Assembly (NCBI GenBank): GCA_963853835.1
Contig: OY970830.1
Coordinates: 48,622,401-48,686,400 of the forward strand
Origin: Calendula officinalis
Lineage: Eukaryota > Streptophyta > Magnoliopsida > Asterales > Asteraceae
DNA length: 64,000 bases
Direction of reading: 5' to 3'
A program made the position numbers and the translations under genes. Shown here piece by piece: positions 24,006 through 36,118 of the stretch. The notes under the pieces were generated by a model. That model saw nothing but the letters and a program-made list of their open reading frames with translations, did no database searches and was not told the DNA's origin. Position 1 is the first letter of the stretch. Each line of letters opens with the position of its first letter.

Positions 24006-25528
24006 TTGGATATTGAAGAGTTCGGGCCGAAGAGGGATGTTCGGGCCGAAGTGGTGTTCGGGCCGAAGTGGGATGTTCGGGCCGAAGTGGTATTCGGGCC
24101 GAAATGGTGTTCGGGCCGAAGTTCGGTGTTCGGGGATGATGTTCGGGCCAAGGTTGAAGTTCGGGCCGAGGTCGGAGTTCGGGCCGAGGTTTTAGTTCGG
24201 GCCGAGGTTGAAGTTCGGGCCGAAAATGAAGTTCGGGCCGGGAACAGTGAAGAGTTCGGGCCGAACTTGTTCTTGGCAGTGACGAACGAACCAGCTATTT
24301 TGGTTACTCGTTGGCGTGAAACGGACACCCGAGCTGAAAGTTATGAATGTTTTAGTATAGCACCTTTTGTCACACAATCTTTGATACTCAAGAGTTCGGG
24401 CCGAAGAGGGATGTTAGGGCCGAAGTGGTGTTCGGGACGAAGTGGGATGTTCGGGCCGAAGTGGTGTTCGAGCCGAAGTGGTGTTCGGGCCGAAGTGGTG
24501 TTCGGGCCGAAGTTCGGTGTTCGGGCCGAGGATGATGTTCGGGCCGAGGTTGAAGTTCGGGCCGAGGTCGGAGTTCGGGCCGAGGTTGCAATTCGGGCCG
24601 AGGTTGAAGTTCCGGCCGACAATGAAGTTCGGGCCGGGAACAGTGAAGAGTTCGGGCCGAACTTGTTCTTGGCAGTGACGAACGAACCAGCTATTTTGGT
24701 TACTCGTTGGCGTGAAACGGACACCCGAGCTGAAAGTTATGAATGTTTTAGTATAGCACCTTTTGTCACACAATCTTGGATATTGAAGAGTTCGGGCCGA
24801 AGAGGGATGTTCGGGCCGAAGTGGTGTTCGGGCCGAAGTGGGATGTTCGGGCCGAAGTGGTATTCGGGCCGAAATGGTGTTCGGGCCGAAGTTCGGTGTT
24901 CGGGGATGATGTTCGGGCCGAGGTTGAAGTTCGGGCCGAGGTCGGAGTTCGGGCCGAGGTTTTAGTTCGGGCCGAGGTTGAAGTTCGGGACGAAAATGAA
25001 GTTCGGTCCGGGAACAGTGAAGAGTTCGGGCCGAACTTGTTCTTGGCAATGACGAACGAACCAGCTATTTTGGTTACTCGTGGGCGTGAAACGGACACCC
25101 GAGCTGAAAGTTTTTAATGTCTTAGTATAACACCTTTTGTCACACAATATTGGATATTGAAGAGTTCGGGCCGAAGAGGGATGTTCGGGCCGAAGTGGTG
25201 TTCGGGCCGAAGTGGGATGTTCGGGCCGAAGTGGTGTTCGGGCCGAAGTGGTGTTCGGGCCGAAGTTCGGTGTTCGGGCCGAGGATGATGTTCGGGCCGA
25301 GGTTGAAGTTCGGGCCGAGGTCGGAGTTCGGGCCGAGGTTGCAGTTTGGGCCGAGGTTGAAGTTCCGGCCGACAATGAAGTTCGGGCCGGGAACAGTGAA
25401 GAGTTCGGGCCGAACTTGTTCTTGGCAGTGACGAACGAACCAGCTATTTTGGTTACTCGTTGGCGTGAAACGGACACCCGAGCTGAAAGTTATGAATGTT
25501 TTAGTATAGCACCTTTTGTCACACAATC
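24006..25528. repeat. Dimeric repeat (D monomer plus A-like monomer), two copies
   Basis: Boundaries are at 24006, 24380, 24776 and 25150. The D monomers at 24006 and 24776 share the rare GAGGTTTTAG unit, which introduces a TAG and shows the minisatellite is not kept open. The partners at 24380 and 25150 share GTTGCA and TTCCGGCCGACAATG. Their lengths are 396 and 379 bp, one 17-bp unit apart. Confidence 0.83.
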
Positions 25529-26631
25529 TTTGATACTCAAGAGTTCGGGCCGAAGAGGGATGTTCGGGCCGAAGTGGTGTTCGGGACGAAGTGGGATGTT
25601 CGGGCCGTAGTGGTGTTCGGGCCGAAGTTCGGTGTTCGGGCCGAGGATGATGTTCGGGCCGAGGTTGAAGTTCGGGCCGAGGTCGGAGTTCGGGCCGAGG
25701 TTGAAGTTCGGGCCGAGGTTGAAGTTCGGGCCGAAAATGAAGTTCAGGCCGGGAACAGTGAAGAGTTCGGGCCGAACTTGTTCTTGGCAGTGACGAACGA
25801 ACCAGCTATTTTGGTTACTCGTGGGCGTGAAACGGACACCCGAGCTGAAAGTTATGAATGTTTTAGTATAGCACATTATGTCACACAATCTTGGATATTG
25901 AAGAGTTCAGGCCGGAGAGGGATGTTCGGGGCGAAGTGGTGTTCGGGCCGAAGTGGGATGTTCGGGCCGAAGTAGTGTTCGTACCGAAGTTCGGTGTTCG
26001 GTGCCGAGGATGATGTTCGGGCCGAGGTTGAAGTTCGGGCCGAGGTCGGAGTTCGAGCCGAGGTGGAAGTTCGGGCCGAAAATGAAGTTCGGGCCGGTAA
26101 CAGTGAAGAGTTCGGGCCGAACTTGTTCTTGGCAGTGACGAACGAACCAGCTATTTTGGTTACTCGTGGGCGTGAAACGGACACCCGAGCTGAAAGTTAT
26201 GAATGTTTTAGTATAGCACCTTTTGTCACACAATATTGGATATTGAAGAGTTCGGGCCGAAGAGGGATGTTCGGGCCGAAGTGGTGTTCGGGCCGAAGTG
26301 GGATGTTCGGGCCGAAGTGGTGTTCGGGCCGAAGTGGTGTTCGGGCGAAGTTTGGTGTTCGGGCCGAGGATGATGTTCGGGCCGAGGTTAAGGTTCGGGC
26401 CGAGGTTGGATTTCGGGCCGAGGTTGCAGTTCGGGCCGAGGTTGAAGTTCCGGCCGACAATGAAGTTCGGGCCGAAAATGAAGTTCGGGACGGGAACGGT
26501 GAAGAGTTCGGGCCGAACTTGTTCTTGGCAGTGACAAACGATGTAGCTATTTTGGTTACTCGTGGGCGTGAAACGGACACCCGAGCTGAAAGTTATGAAT
26601 GTTTTAGTATTGCACCTTTTGTCACACAATC
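25529..26631. repeat. Three linking monomers (T-CA-A)
   Basis: Boundaries are at 25529, 25891 and 26236. The CA monomer shares GGCCGGAGAGGG and GAAGTAGTGTTCGT with the one at 23311, so these two are close copies 2,580 bp apart. The A monomer at 26236 has GGGCGAAG (a missing C) like those at 19299, 28142, 32830 and 35742. Confidence 0.8.
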
Positions 26632-28520
26632 TTGGATATTGAAGAGTTCGGGCCGAAGAGGGATGTTCGGGCCGAAGTGGTGTTCGGGCCGAAGTGGGAT
26701 GTTCGGGCCGAAGTGGTATTCGGGCCGAAATGGTGTTCGGGACGAAGTTCGGTGTTCGGGGATGATGTTCGGGCCGAGGTTGAAGTTCGGGCCGAGGTCG
26801 GAGTTCGGGCCGAGGTTGAACTTCGGGCCGAGGTTGAAGTTCGGGCCGAAAATGAAGTTCGCGCCGGGAACAGTGAAGAGTTCGGGCCGAACTTGTTCTT
26901 GGCAGTGACGAACGAACCAGCTATTTTGGTTACTCGTTGGTGTGAAACGGACACCCGAGCTGAAAGTTATGAATGTTTTAGTATAGCACCTTTTGTCACA
27001 CAATCTTTGATACTCAAGAGGTCGGGCCGAAGAGGGATGTTCGGGCCGAAGTGGTGTTCGCGACAAAGTGGGATGTTCGGGCCGAAGTGGTGTTCGGGCC
27101 GAAGTGGTGTTCGGGCCGAAGTTCGGTGTTCGGGCCGAGGATGATGTTCGGGCCGAGGTTGAAGTTCGGGCCGAGGTCGGAGTGCGGGCCGAGGTCGGAG
27201 TTCGGGCCGAGGTTGAATTTCGGGCCGAGGTTGAAGTTCGGGCCGAAAATGAAGTTCGGGCCGGGAACAGTGAAGAGTTCGGGCCGAACTTGTTCTTGGC
27301 AGTGACGAACGAACCAGCTATTTTGGTTACTCGTGGGCGTGAAACGGACACCCGAGCTGAAAGTTATGAATGTTTTAGTATTGCACATTTTGTCACACAA
27401 TCTTGGATATTGAAGAGTTCAGGCCGAAGAGGGATGTTCGGGCCGAAGTGGTGTTCGGGTCGAAGTGGGATGTTCGGGCCGAAGTGGTGTTCGGGCCGAA
27501 GTTCGGTGTTTGGGGCTGAGGATGATGTTCGGGCCGAGGTTGAAGTACGGGCCGAGGTCGGAGTTCGAGCTGAGGTTGAAGTTCGGGCCGAGGTTGAAGT
27601 TCGGGCCGAAAATGAAGTTCGGGCCGGTAAAAGTGAAGAGTTCGGGCCGAACTTGTTCTTGGCAGTGACGAACGAACCAGCTATTTTGGTTACTTGTGGG
27701 CGTGAAACGGACACCCGAGCTGAAAGTTATGAATGTTTTAGTATAGCACCTTTTGTCACACAATCTTGGATATTGAAGAGTTCGGGCCGAAGAGGAATGT
27801 TCGGGCCGAAGTGGTGTTCGGGCCGAAGTGGTGTTCGGGCCGAAGTGTTGTTCGGGCTGAAGTGGTGTTCGGGCTGAAGTGGTGTTCGGGCCGAAGTTCG
27901 GTGTTCGGGCCAAGGATGATCTTCGGGCCGAGGTCGGAGTTCGGGCCGAGGTTGAAGTTCGGGCCGAGGTTGAAGTTCGGGCCGAAAATGAAGTTCGTGC
28001 CGGGAAAAGTGAAGAGTTCGGGCCGAACTTGTTCTTGGCAGTGACGAACGAACCAGCTATTTTGGTTACTCGTGGGCGTGAAACGGACACCCGAGCTGAA
28101 AGTTATGAATGTTTTAGTATAACACCTTTTGTCACACAATATTGGATATTGAAGAGTTCGGGCCGAAGAGGGATGTTCGGGCCGAAGTGGTGTTCAGGCC
28201 GAAGTGGGATGTTCGGGCCGAAGTGGTGTTCGGGCGAAGTTCGGTGTTCGGGCCGAGGATGATGTTCGGGCCGAGGTTAAGATTCGGGCCGAGGTTGGAT
28301 TTCAGGCCGAGGTTGCAGTTCGGGCCGAGGTTGAAGTTCCGGCCGACAATGAAGTTCGGGCCGAAAATGAAGTTCGGGACGGGAACAGTGAAGAGTTCGG
28401 GCCGAACTTGTTCTTGGCAGTGACAAACGATCTAGCTATTTTGGTTACTCGTGGGCGTGAAACGGACACCCGAGCTGAAAGTTATGAATGTTTTAGTATT
28501 GCACCTTTTGTCACACAATC
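26632..28520. repeat. 5-monomer unit (1,889 bp), D-T-CA-I-A
   Basis: Boundaries are at 26632, 27006, 27403, 27766 and 28142 (374, 397, 363, 376, 379 bp). The first three recur at offset 1,889 as 28521, 28895 and 29292, after which the order changes to S-R. The I monomer here is the first of its type in the window; it becomes dominant after 38.5 kb. Confidence 0.84.
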
Positions 28521-30294
28521 TTGGATATTGAAGAGTTCGGGCCGAAGAGGGATGTTCGGGCCGAAGTGGTGTTCGGGCCGAAGTGGGATGTTCGGGCCGA
28601 AGTGGTATTCGGGCCGAAATGGTGTTCGGGACGAAGTTCGGTGTTCGGGGATGATGTTCGGGCCGAGGTTGAAGTTCGGGCCGAGGTCGGAGTTCGGGCC
28701 GAGGTTGAACTTCGGGCCGAGGTTGAAGTTCGGGCCGAAAATGAAGTTCGCGCCGGGAACAGTGAAGAGTTCGGGCCGAACTTGTTCTTGGCAGTGACGA
28801 ACGAACCAGCTATTTTGGTTACTCGTTGGCGTGAAACGGACACCCGAGCTGAAAGTTATGAATGTTTTAGTATAGCACCTTTTGTCACACAATCTTTGAT
28901 ACTCAAGAGTTCGGGCCGAAGAGGGATGTTCGGGCCGAAGTGGTGTTCGGGACAAAGTGGGATGTTCGGGCCGAAGTGGTGTTCGGGCCGAAGTGGTGTT
29001 CGGGCCGAAGTTCGGTGTTCGGGCCGAGGATGATGTTCGGGCCGAGGTCGGAGTGCGGGCCGAGGTCGGAGTGCGGGCCGAGGTCGGAGTTCGGGCCGAG
29101 GTTGAAGTTCGGGCCGAGGTTGAAGTTCGGGCCGAAAATGAAGTTCGGGCCGGGAACAGTGAAGAGTTCGGGCCGAACTTGTTCTTGGCAGTGACGAACG
29201 AACCAGCTATTTTGGTTACTCGTGGGCGTGAAACGGACACCCGAGCTGAAAGTTATGAATGTTTTAGTATTGCACATTTTGTCACACAATCTTGGATATT
29301 GAAGAGTTCAGGCCGAAGAGGGATGTTCGGGCCGAAGTGGTGTTCGGGTCGAAGTGGGATGTTCGGGCCGAAGTGGTGTTCGGGCCGAAGTTCGGTGTTT
29401 GGGGCTGAGGATGATGTTCGGGCCGAGGTTGAAGTACGGGCCGAGGTCGGAGTTCGAGCCGAGGTTGAAGTTCGGGCCGAGGTTGAAGTTCGGGCCGAAA
29501 ATGAAGTGCGGGCCGGTAAAAGTGAAGAGTTCGGGCCGAACTTGTTCTTGGCAGTGACGAACGAACCAGCTATTTTGGTTACTTGTGGGCGTGAAACGGA
29601 CACCCGAGCTGAAAGTTATGAATGTTTTAGTATAACACCTTTTGTCACACAATCTTGGATATTGAAGAGTTCGGGCCGAAGAGGGATGTTCGGGCCGAAG
29701 TGGTGTTCGGGCCGAAGTCGGAAGTGGTGTTCGGGCCGAAGTTCGGTGTTCGGGCCGAGGATGATGTTCGGGCCGACGTTGAAGTTCGGGCCGAGGTCGG
29801 AGTTCGGGCCGAGGTTGAAGTTCGGGCCGGGAACAGTGAAGAGTTCGGGCCGAACTTGTTCTTGGCAGAGACGAACGAACCAACTATTTTGGTTACTCGT
29901 GGGCGTGAAACGGACACCCGAGCTGAAAGTTATGAATGTTTTAGTATAGCACCTTTTGTCACACAATCTTGGATATTGAAGAGTTCGGGCCGAAGAGGGA
30001 TGTTCGGGCCGAAGTCGTGTTCGGGCCGAAGTGGGATGTTCGGGCCGAAGTGGTGTTCGGGCCGAAGTTCGGTGTTCGGGCCGAGGATGATGTTCGGGCC
30101 GAGGTTGAAGTTCGGGCGGAGGTTGAAGTTCGGGCCGAAAATGAAGTTCGGGCCGGGAACAGTGAAGAGTTCGGGCCGAACTTGTTCTTGGCAGTGACGA
30201 ACGAACCAACTATTTTGGTTACTCGTGGGCGTGACACGGACACCCGAGCTGAATGTTATGAATGTTTTAGTATAACACCTTTTGTCACACAATC
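28521..30294. repeat. D-T-CA-S-R run, partner of 36,119-37,830
   Basis: Boundaries are at 28521, 28895, 29292, 29655 and 29969 (374, 397, 363, 314, 326 bp). The segment is repeated at offset 7,598 from 36119, where the CA monomer has lost 103 bp of spacer and the R monomer is longer. The T monomer has three consecutive GGTCGGAG units, two of them followed by GCGGGCC rather than TCGGGCC. Confidence 0.84.
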
Positions 30295-33206
30295 TTGGAT
30301 ATTGAAGAGTTCGGGCCGAAGAGGGATGTTCGGGCCGAAGTGGTGTTCGGCCCGAAGTGGGATGTTCGGGCCGAAGTGGTGTTCGGGCCGAAGTGGTGTT
30401 CGGGCCGAAGTTCGGTGTTCGGCCCGAGGATGATGTTCGGGTCGAGGTTGAAGTTCGTGCCGAGGTCGGAGTTCGGGCCGAGGTTGAAGTTCGGGCCGAG
30501 GTTGAAGTTCGGGCCGGGAACAGTGAAGAGTTCGGGCCGAACTTGTTCTTGGCAGTGACGAACGAACCAGCTATTTTGGTTACTCGTGGGCGTGAAACGG
30601 ACACCCGAGCTGAAAGTTATGAATGTTTTAGTATAGCACCTTTTGTCACACAATCTTGGATACTCAAGAGTTCGGGCCGAAGAGGGATGTTCGGGCCGAA
30701 GTGGTGTTCGTGACGAAGTGGGATGTTCGGGCCGAAGTGGTGTTCGGGCCGAAGTTCGGTGTTCGGGCCGAGGATGATGTTCGGGCCGAGGTTTAAGTTC
30801 GGGCCGAGGTCGGAGTTCGGGCCGAGGTTGAAGTTCGGGCCGAAAATGCAGTTCGGGCCGGGAACAGTGAAGAGTTCGGGCCAAACTTGTTCTTGGCAGT
30901 GACGAACGAACCAGCTATTTTGGTTACTTGTGGGCGTGAAACGGACACCCGAGCTGAAAGTTATGAATGTTTTAGTATAGCTCATTTTGTCACACAATCT
31001 TGGATATTGAAGAGTTCAGGCCGAAGAGGGATGTTCGGGCCGAAGTGGTGTTCGGGCCGAAGTGGGATGTTCGGGCCGAAGTGGTGTTCGTGCCGAAGTT
31101 CGGTGTTCGGGGTCGAGGATGATGTTCGGGCCGAGGTTGAAGTTCGGGCCGAGGTCGGAGTTCGAGCCGAGGTTGAAGTTCGGGCCGAGGTTGAAGTTCG
31201 GGCCGAAAATGAAGTTCGGGCCGGTAACAGTGAAGAGTTCGGGCCGAACTTGTTCTTGGCAGTGACGAACGAACCAGCTATTTTGGTTACTTGTGGGCGT
31301 GAAACGGACACCCGAGCTGAAAGTTATGAATGTTTTAGTATAGCACCTTTTGTCACACAATCTTGGATATTGAAGAGTTCGGGCCGAAGAGGGATGTTCG
31401 GGCCGAAGTGGTGTTCGGGCCGAAGTGGGAAGTGGTGTTCGGGCCGAAGTTCGGTGTTCGGGCCGAGGATGATGTTCGGGCCGAGGTTGAAGTTCGGGCC
31501 GAGGTCGGAGTTCGGGACGAGGTTGAAGTTCGGGCCGAAAATGAAGTTCGGGCCGGGAACAGTGAAGAGTTCGGGCCGAAGTTGTTCTTGGCAGTGACGA
31601 ACGAACCAGCTATTTTGGTTACTCGTGGGCGTGAAACGGACATCCGAGCTGAAAGTTATGAATGTTTTAGTATAGCACCTTTTGTCACACAATCTTGGAT
31701 ATTGAAGAGTTCGGGCCGAAGATGGATGTTCGGGCCGAAGTGGTGTTCGGCCCGAAGTGGGATGTTCGGGCCGAAGTGGTGTTCGGGCCGAAGTGGTGTT
31801 CGGGCCGAAGTTCGGTGTTCGGCCCGAGGATGATGTTCGGGTCGAGGTTGAAGTTCTTGCCGAGGTCGGAGTTCGGGTCGAGGTTGAAGTTCGGGCCGAG
31901 GTTGAAGTTCGGGCCGGGAACAGTGAAGAGTTCGGGCCGAACTTGTTCTTGGCAGTGACGAACGAACCAGCTATTTTGGTTACTCGTGGGCGTGAAACGG
32001 TCACCCGAGCTGAAAGTTATGAATGTTTTAGTATAGCACCTTTTGTCACACAATCTTGGATATTGAAGAGTTCGGGCCGAAGAGGGATGTTCGGGGCGAA
32101 GTGGTGTTCGGGCCGAAGTGGGATGTTCGGGCCGAAGTGGTGTTCGGGTCGAAGTGGTGTTCGGGCCGAAGTTCGGTGTTCGGGCCGAGGATGATGTTCG
32201 GGCCGAGGTTGAAGTTCGGGCCGAGGTCGGAGTTCGGGCCGAGGTTGAAGTTCGGGCCGAGGTTGAAGTTCGGGCCGAAAATGAAGTTCGGGCCGGGAAC
32301 AGTGAAGAGCTCGGGCCGAACTTGTTCTTGGCAATGACGAACGGACCAGCTATTTTGGTTACTCGTGGGCGTGAAACGGACAACCGAGCTGAAAGTTATG
32401 AATGTTTTAGTATAGCACCTTTTGTCACACAATCTTGGATATTGAAGAGTTCGGGCCGAAGAGGGATGTTCGGGCCGAAGTGGTGTTCGGGCCGAAGTGG
32501 TGTTCGGGCCGAAGTGGGATGTTCGGGCCGAAGTGGTGTTCGGGCTGAAGTGGTGTTCGGGCTGAAGTGGTGTTCGGGCCGAAGTTCGGTGTTCGGGCCA
32601 AGGATGATCTTCGGGCCGAGGTCGGAGTTCGGGCCGAGGTTGAAGTTCGGGCCGAGGTTGAAGTTCGGGCCGAAAATGAAGTTCGTGCCGGGAAAAGTGA
32701 AGAGTTCGGGCCGAACTTGTTCTTGGCAGTGACGAACGAACCAGCTATTTTGGTTACTCGTGGGCGTGAAACGGACACCCGAGCTGAAAGTTATGAATGT
32801 TTTAGTATAACACCTTTTGTCACACAATATTGGATATTGAAGAGTTCGGGCCGAAGAGGGATGTTCGGGCCGAAGTGGTGTTCGGGCCGAAGTGGTGTTC
32901 GGGCCGAAGTGGTGTTCGGGCGAAGTTCGGTGTTCGGGCCGAGGATGATGTTCGGGCCGAGGTTAAGGTTCGGGCCGAGGTTGGATTTCGGGCCGAGGTT
33001 GCAGTCCGGGCCGAGGTTGAAGTTCCGGCCGACAATGAAGTTCGGGCCGAAAATGAAGTTCGGGACGGGAACACTGAAGAGTTCGGGCCGAACTTGTTCT
33101 TGGCAGTGACAAACGATCTAGCTATTTTGGTTACTCGTGGGCGTGAAACGGACACCCGAGCTGAAAGTTATGAATGTTTTAGTATTGCACCTTTTGTCAC
33201 ACAATC
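30295..33206. repeat. 2,912-bp HOR, copy 1 (8 monomers)
   Basis: Boundaries are at 30295, 30656, 31000, 31363, 31695, 32056, 32435 and 32830 (361, 344, 363, 332, 361, 379, 395, 377 bp), type order P-T-CA-S-P-W-I-A. The next 2,912 bp repeat every length exactly. Shared private variants include GAAGATGGATG, CGGTCACCCG and GACAACCGAGC in the spacers. Confidence 0.92.
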
Positions 33207-36118
33207 TTGGATATTGAAGAGTTCGGGCCGAAGAGGGATGTTCGGGCCGAAGTGGTGTTCGGCCCGAAGTGGGATGTTCGGGCCGAAGTGGTGTTCGGGC
33301 CGAAGTGGTGTTCGGGCCGAAGTTCGGTGTTCGGCCCGAGGATGATGTTCGGGTCGAGGTTGAAGTTCGTGCCGAGGTCGGAGTTCGGGCCGAGGTTGAA
33401 GTTCGGGCCGAGGTTGAAGTTCGGGCCGGGAACAGTGAAGAGTTCGGGCCGAACTTGTTCTTGGCAGTGACGAACGAACCAGCTATTTTGGTTACTCGTG
33501 GGCGTGAAACGGACACCCGAGCTGAAAGTTATGAATGTTTTAGTATAGCACCTTTTGTCACACAATCTTGGATACTCAAGAGTTCGGGCCGAAGAGGGAT
33601 GTTCGGGCCGAAGTGGTGTTCGTGACAAAGTGGGATGTTCGGGCCGAAGTGGTGTTCGGGCCGAAGTTCGGTGTTCGGGCCGAGGATGATGTTCGGGCCG
33701 AGGTTTAAGTTCGGGCCGAGGTCGGAGTTCGGGCCGAGGTTGAAGTTCGGGCCGAAAATGCAGTTCGGGCCGGGAACAGTGAAGAGTTCGGGCCAAACTT
33801 GTTCTTGGCAGTGACGAACGAACCAGCTATTTTGGTTACTTGTGGGCGTGAAACGGACACCCGAGCTGAAAGTTATGAATGTTTTAGTATAGCTCATTTT
33901 GTCACACAATCTTGGATATTGAAGAGTTCAGGCCGAAGAGGGATGTTCGGGCCGAAGTGGTGTTCGGGCCGAAGTGGGATGTTCGGGCCGAAGTGGTGTT
34001 CGTGCCGAAGTTCGGTGTTCGGGGTCGAGGATGATGTCCGGGCCGAGGTTGAAGTTCGGGCCGAGGTCGGAGTTCGAGCCGAGGTTGAAGTTCGGGCCGA
34101 GGTTGAAGTTCGGGCCGAAAATGAAGTTCGGGCCGGTAACAGTGAAGAGTTCGGGCCGAACTTGTTCTTGGCAGTGACGAACGAACCAGCTATTTTGGTT
34201 ACTCGTGGGCGTGAAACGGACACCCGAGCTGAAAGTTATGAATGTTTTAGTATAGCACCTTTTGTCACACAATCTTGGATATTGAAGAGTTCGGGCCGAA
34301 GAGGGATGTTCGGGCCGAAGTGGTGTTCGGGCCGAAGTGGGAAGTGGTGTTCGGGCCGAAGTTCGGTGTTCGGGCCGAGGATGATGTTCGGGCCGAGGTT
34401 GAAGTTCGGGCCGAGGTCGGAGTTCGGGACGAGGTTGAAGTTCGGGCCGAAAATGAAGTTCGGGCCGGGAACAGTGAAGAGTTCGGGCCGAAGTTGTTCT
34501 TGGCAGTGACGAACGAACCAGCTATTTTGGTTACTCGTGGGCGTGAAACGGACATCCGCGCTGAAAGTTATGAATGTTTTAGTATAGCACCTTTTGTCAC
34601 ACAATCTTGGATATTGAAGAGTTCGGGCCGAAGATGGATGTTCGGGCCGAAGTGGTGTTCGGCCCGAAGTGGGATGTTCGGGCCGAAGTGGTGTTCGGGC
34701 CGAAGTGGTGTTCGGGCCGAAGTTCGGTGTTCGGCCCGAGGATGATGTTCGGGTCGAGGTTGAAGTTCTTGCCGAGGTCGGAGTTCGGGTCGAGGTTGAA
34801 GTTCGGGCCGAGGTTGAAGTTCGGGCCGGGAACAGTGAAGAGTTCGGGCCGAACTTGTTCTTGGCAGTGACGAACGAACCAGCTATTTTGGTTACTCGTG
34901 GGCGTGAAACGGTCACCCGAGCTGAAAGTTATGAATGTTTTAGTATAGCACCTTTTGTCACACAATCTTGGATATTGAAGAGTTCGGGCCGAAGAGGGAT
35001 GTTCGGGGCGAAGTGGTGTTCGGGCCGAAGTGGGATGTTCGGGCCGAAGTGGTGTTCGGGTCGAAGTGGTGTTCGGGCCGAAGTTCGGTGTTCGGGCCGA
35101 GGATGATGTTCGGGCCGAGGTTGAAGTTCGGGCCGAGGTCGGAGTTCGGGCCGAGGTTGAAGTTCGGGCCGAGGTTGAAGTTCGGGCCGAAAATGAAGTT
35201 CGGGCCGGGAACAGTGAAGAGCTCGGGCCGAACTTGTTCTTGGCAATGACGAACGGACCAGCTATTTTGGTTACTCGTGGGCGTGAAACGGACAACCGAG
35301 CTGAAAGTTATGAATGTTTTAGTATAGCACCTTTTGTCACACAATCTTGGATATTGAAGAGTTCGGGCCGAAGAGGGATGTTCGGGCCGAAGTGGTGTTC
35401 GGGCCGAAGTGGTGTTCGGGCCGAAGTGGGATGTTCGGGCCGAAGTGGTGTTCGGGCTGAAGTGGTGTTCGGGCTGAAGTGGTGTTCGGGCCGTAGTTCG
35501 GTTTTCGGGCCAAGGATGATCTTCGGGCCGAGGTCGGAGTTCGGGCCGAGGTTGAAGTTCGGGCCGAGGTTGAAGTTCGGGCCGAAAATGAAGTTCGTGC
35601 CGGGAAAAGTGAAGAGTTCGGGCCGAACTTGTTCTTGGCAGTGATGAACGAACCAGCTATTTTGGTTACTCGTGGGCGTGAAACGGACACCCGAGCTGAA
35701 AGTTATGAATGTTTTAGTATAACACCTTTTGTCACACAATATTGGATATTGAAGAGTTCGGGCCGAAGAGGGATGTTCGGGCCGAAGTGGTGTTCGGGCC
35801 GAAGTGGTGTTCGGGCCGAAGTGGTGTTCGGGCGAAGTTCGGTGTTCGGGCCGAGGATGATGTTCGGGCCGAGGTTAAGGTTCGGGCCGAGGTTGGATTT
35901 CGGGCCGAGGTTGCAGTCCGGGCCGAGGTTGAAGTTCCGGCCGACAATGAAGTTCGGGCCGAAAATGAAGTTCGGGACGGGAACACTGAAGAGTTCGGGC
36001 CGAACTTGTTCTTGGCAGTGACAAACGATCTAGCTATTTTGGTTACTCGTGGGCGTGAAACGGACACCCGAGCTGAAAGTTATGAATGTTTTAGTATTGC
36101 ACCTTTTGTCACACAATC
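33207..36118. repeat. 2,912-bp HOR, copy 2 (8 monomers)
   Basis: Boundaries are at 33207, 33568, 33912, 34275, 34607, 34968, 35347 and 35742, each 2,912 bp from its partner. Only scattered substitutions separate the copies, such as GTGACAAAG for GTGACGAAG near 33,624 and CCGTAGTTCGGTTTTC near 35,495. The array switches to a different type order at 36119. Confidence 0.92.
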
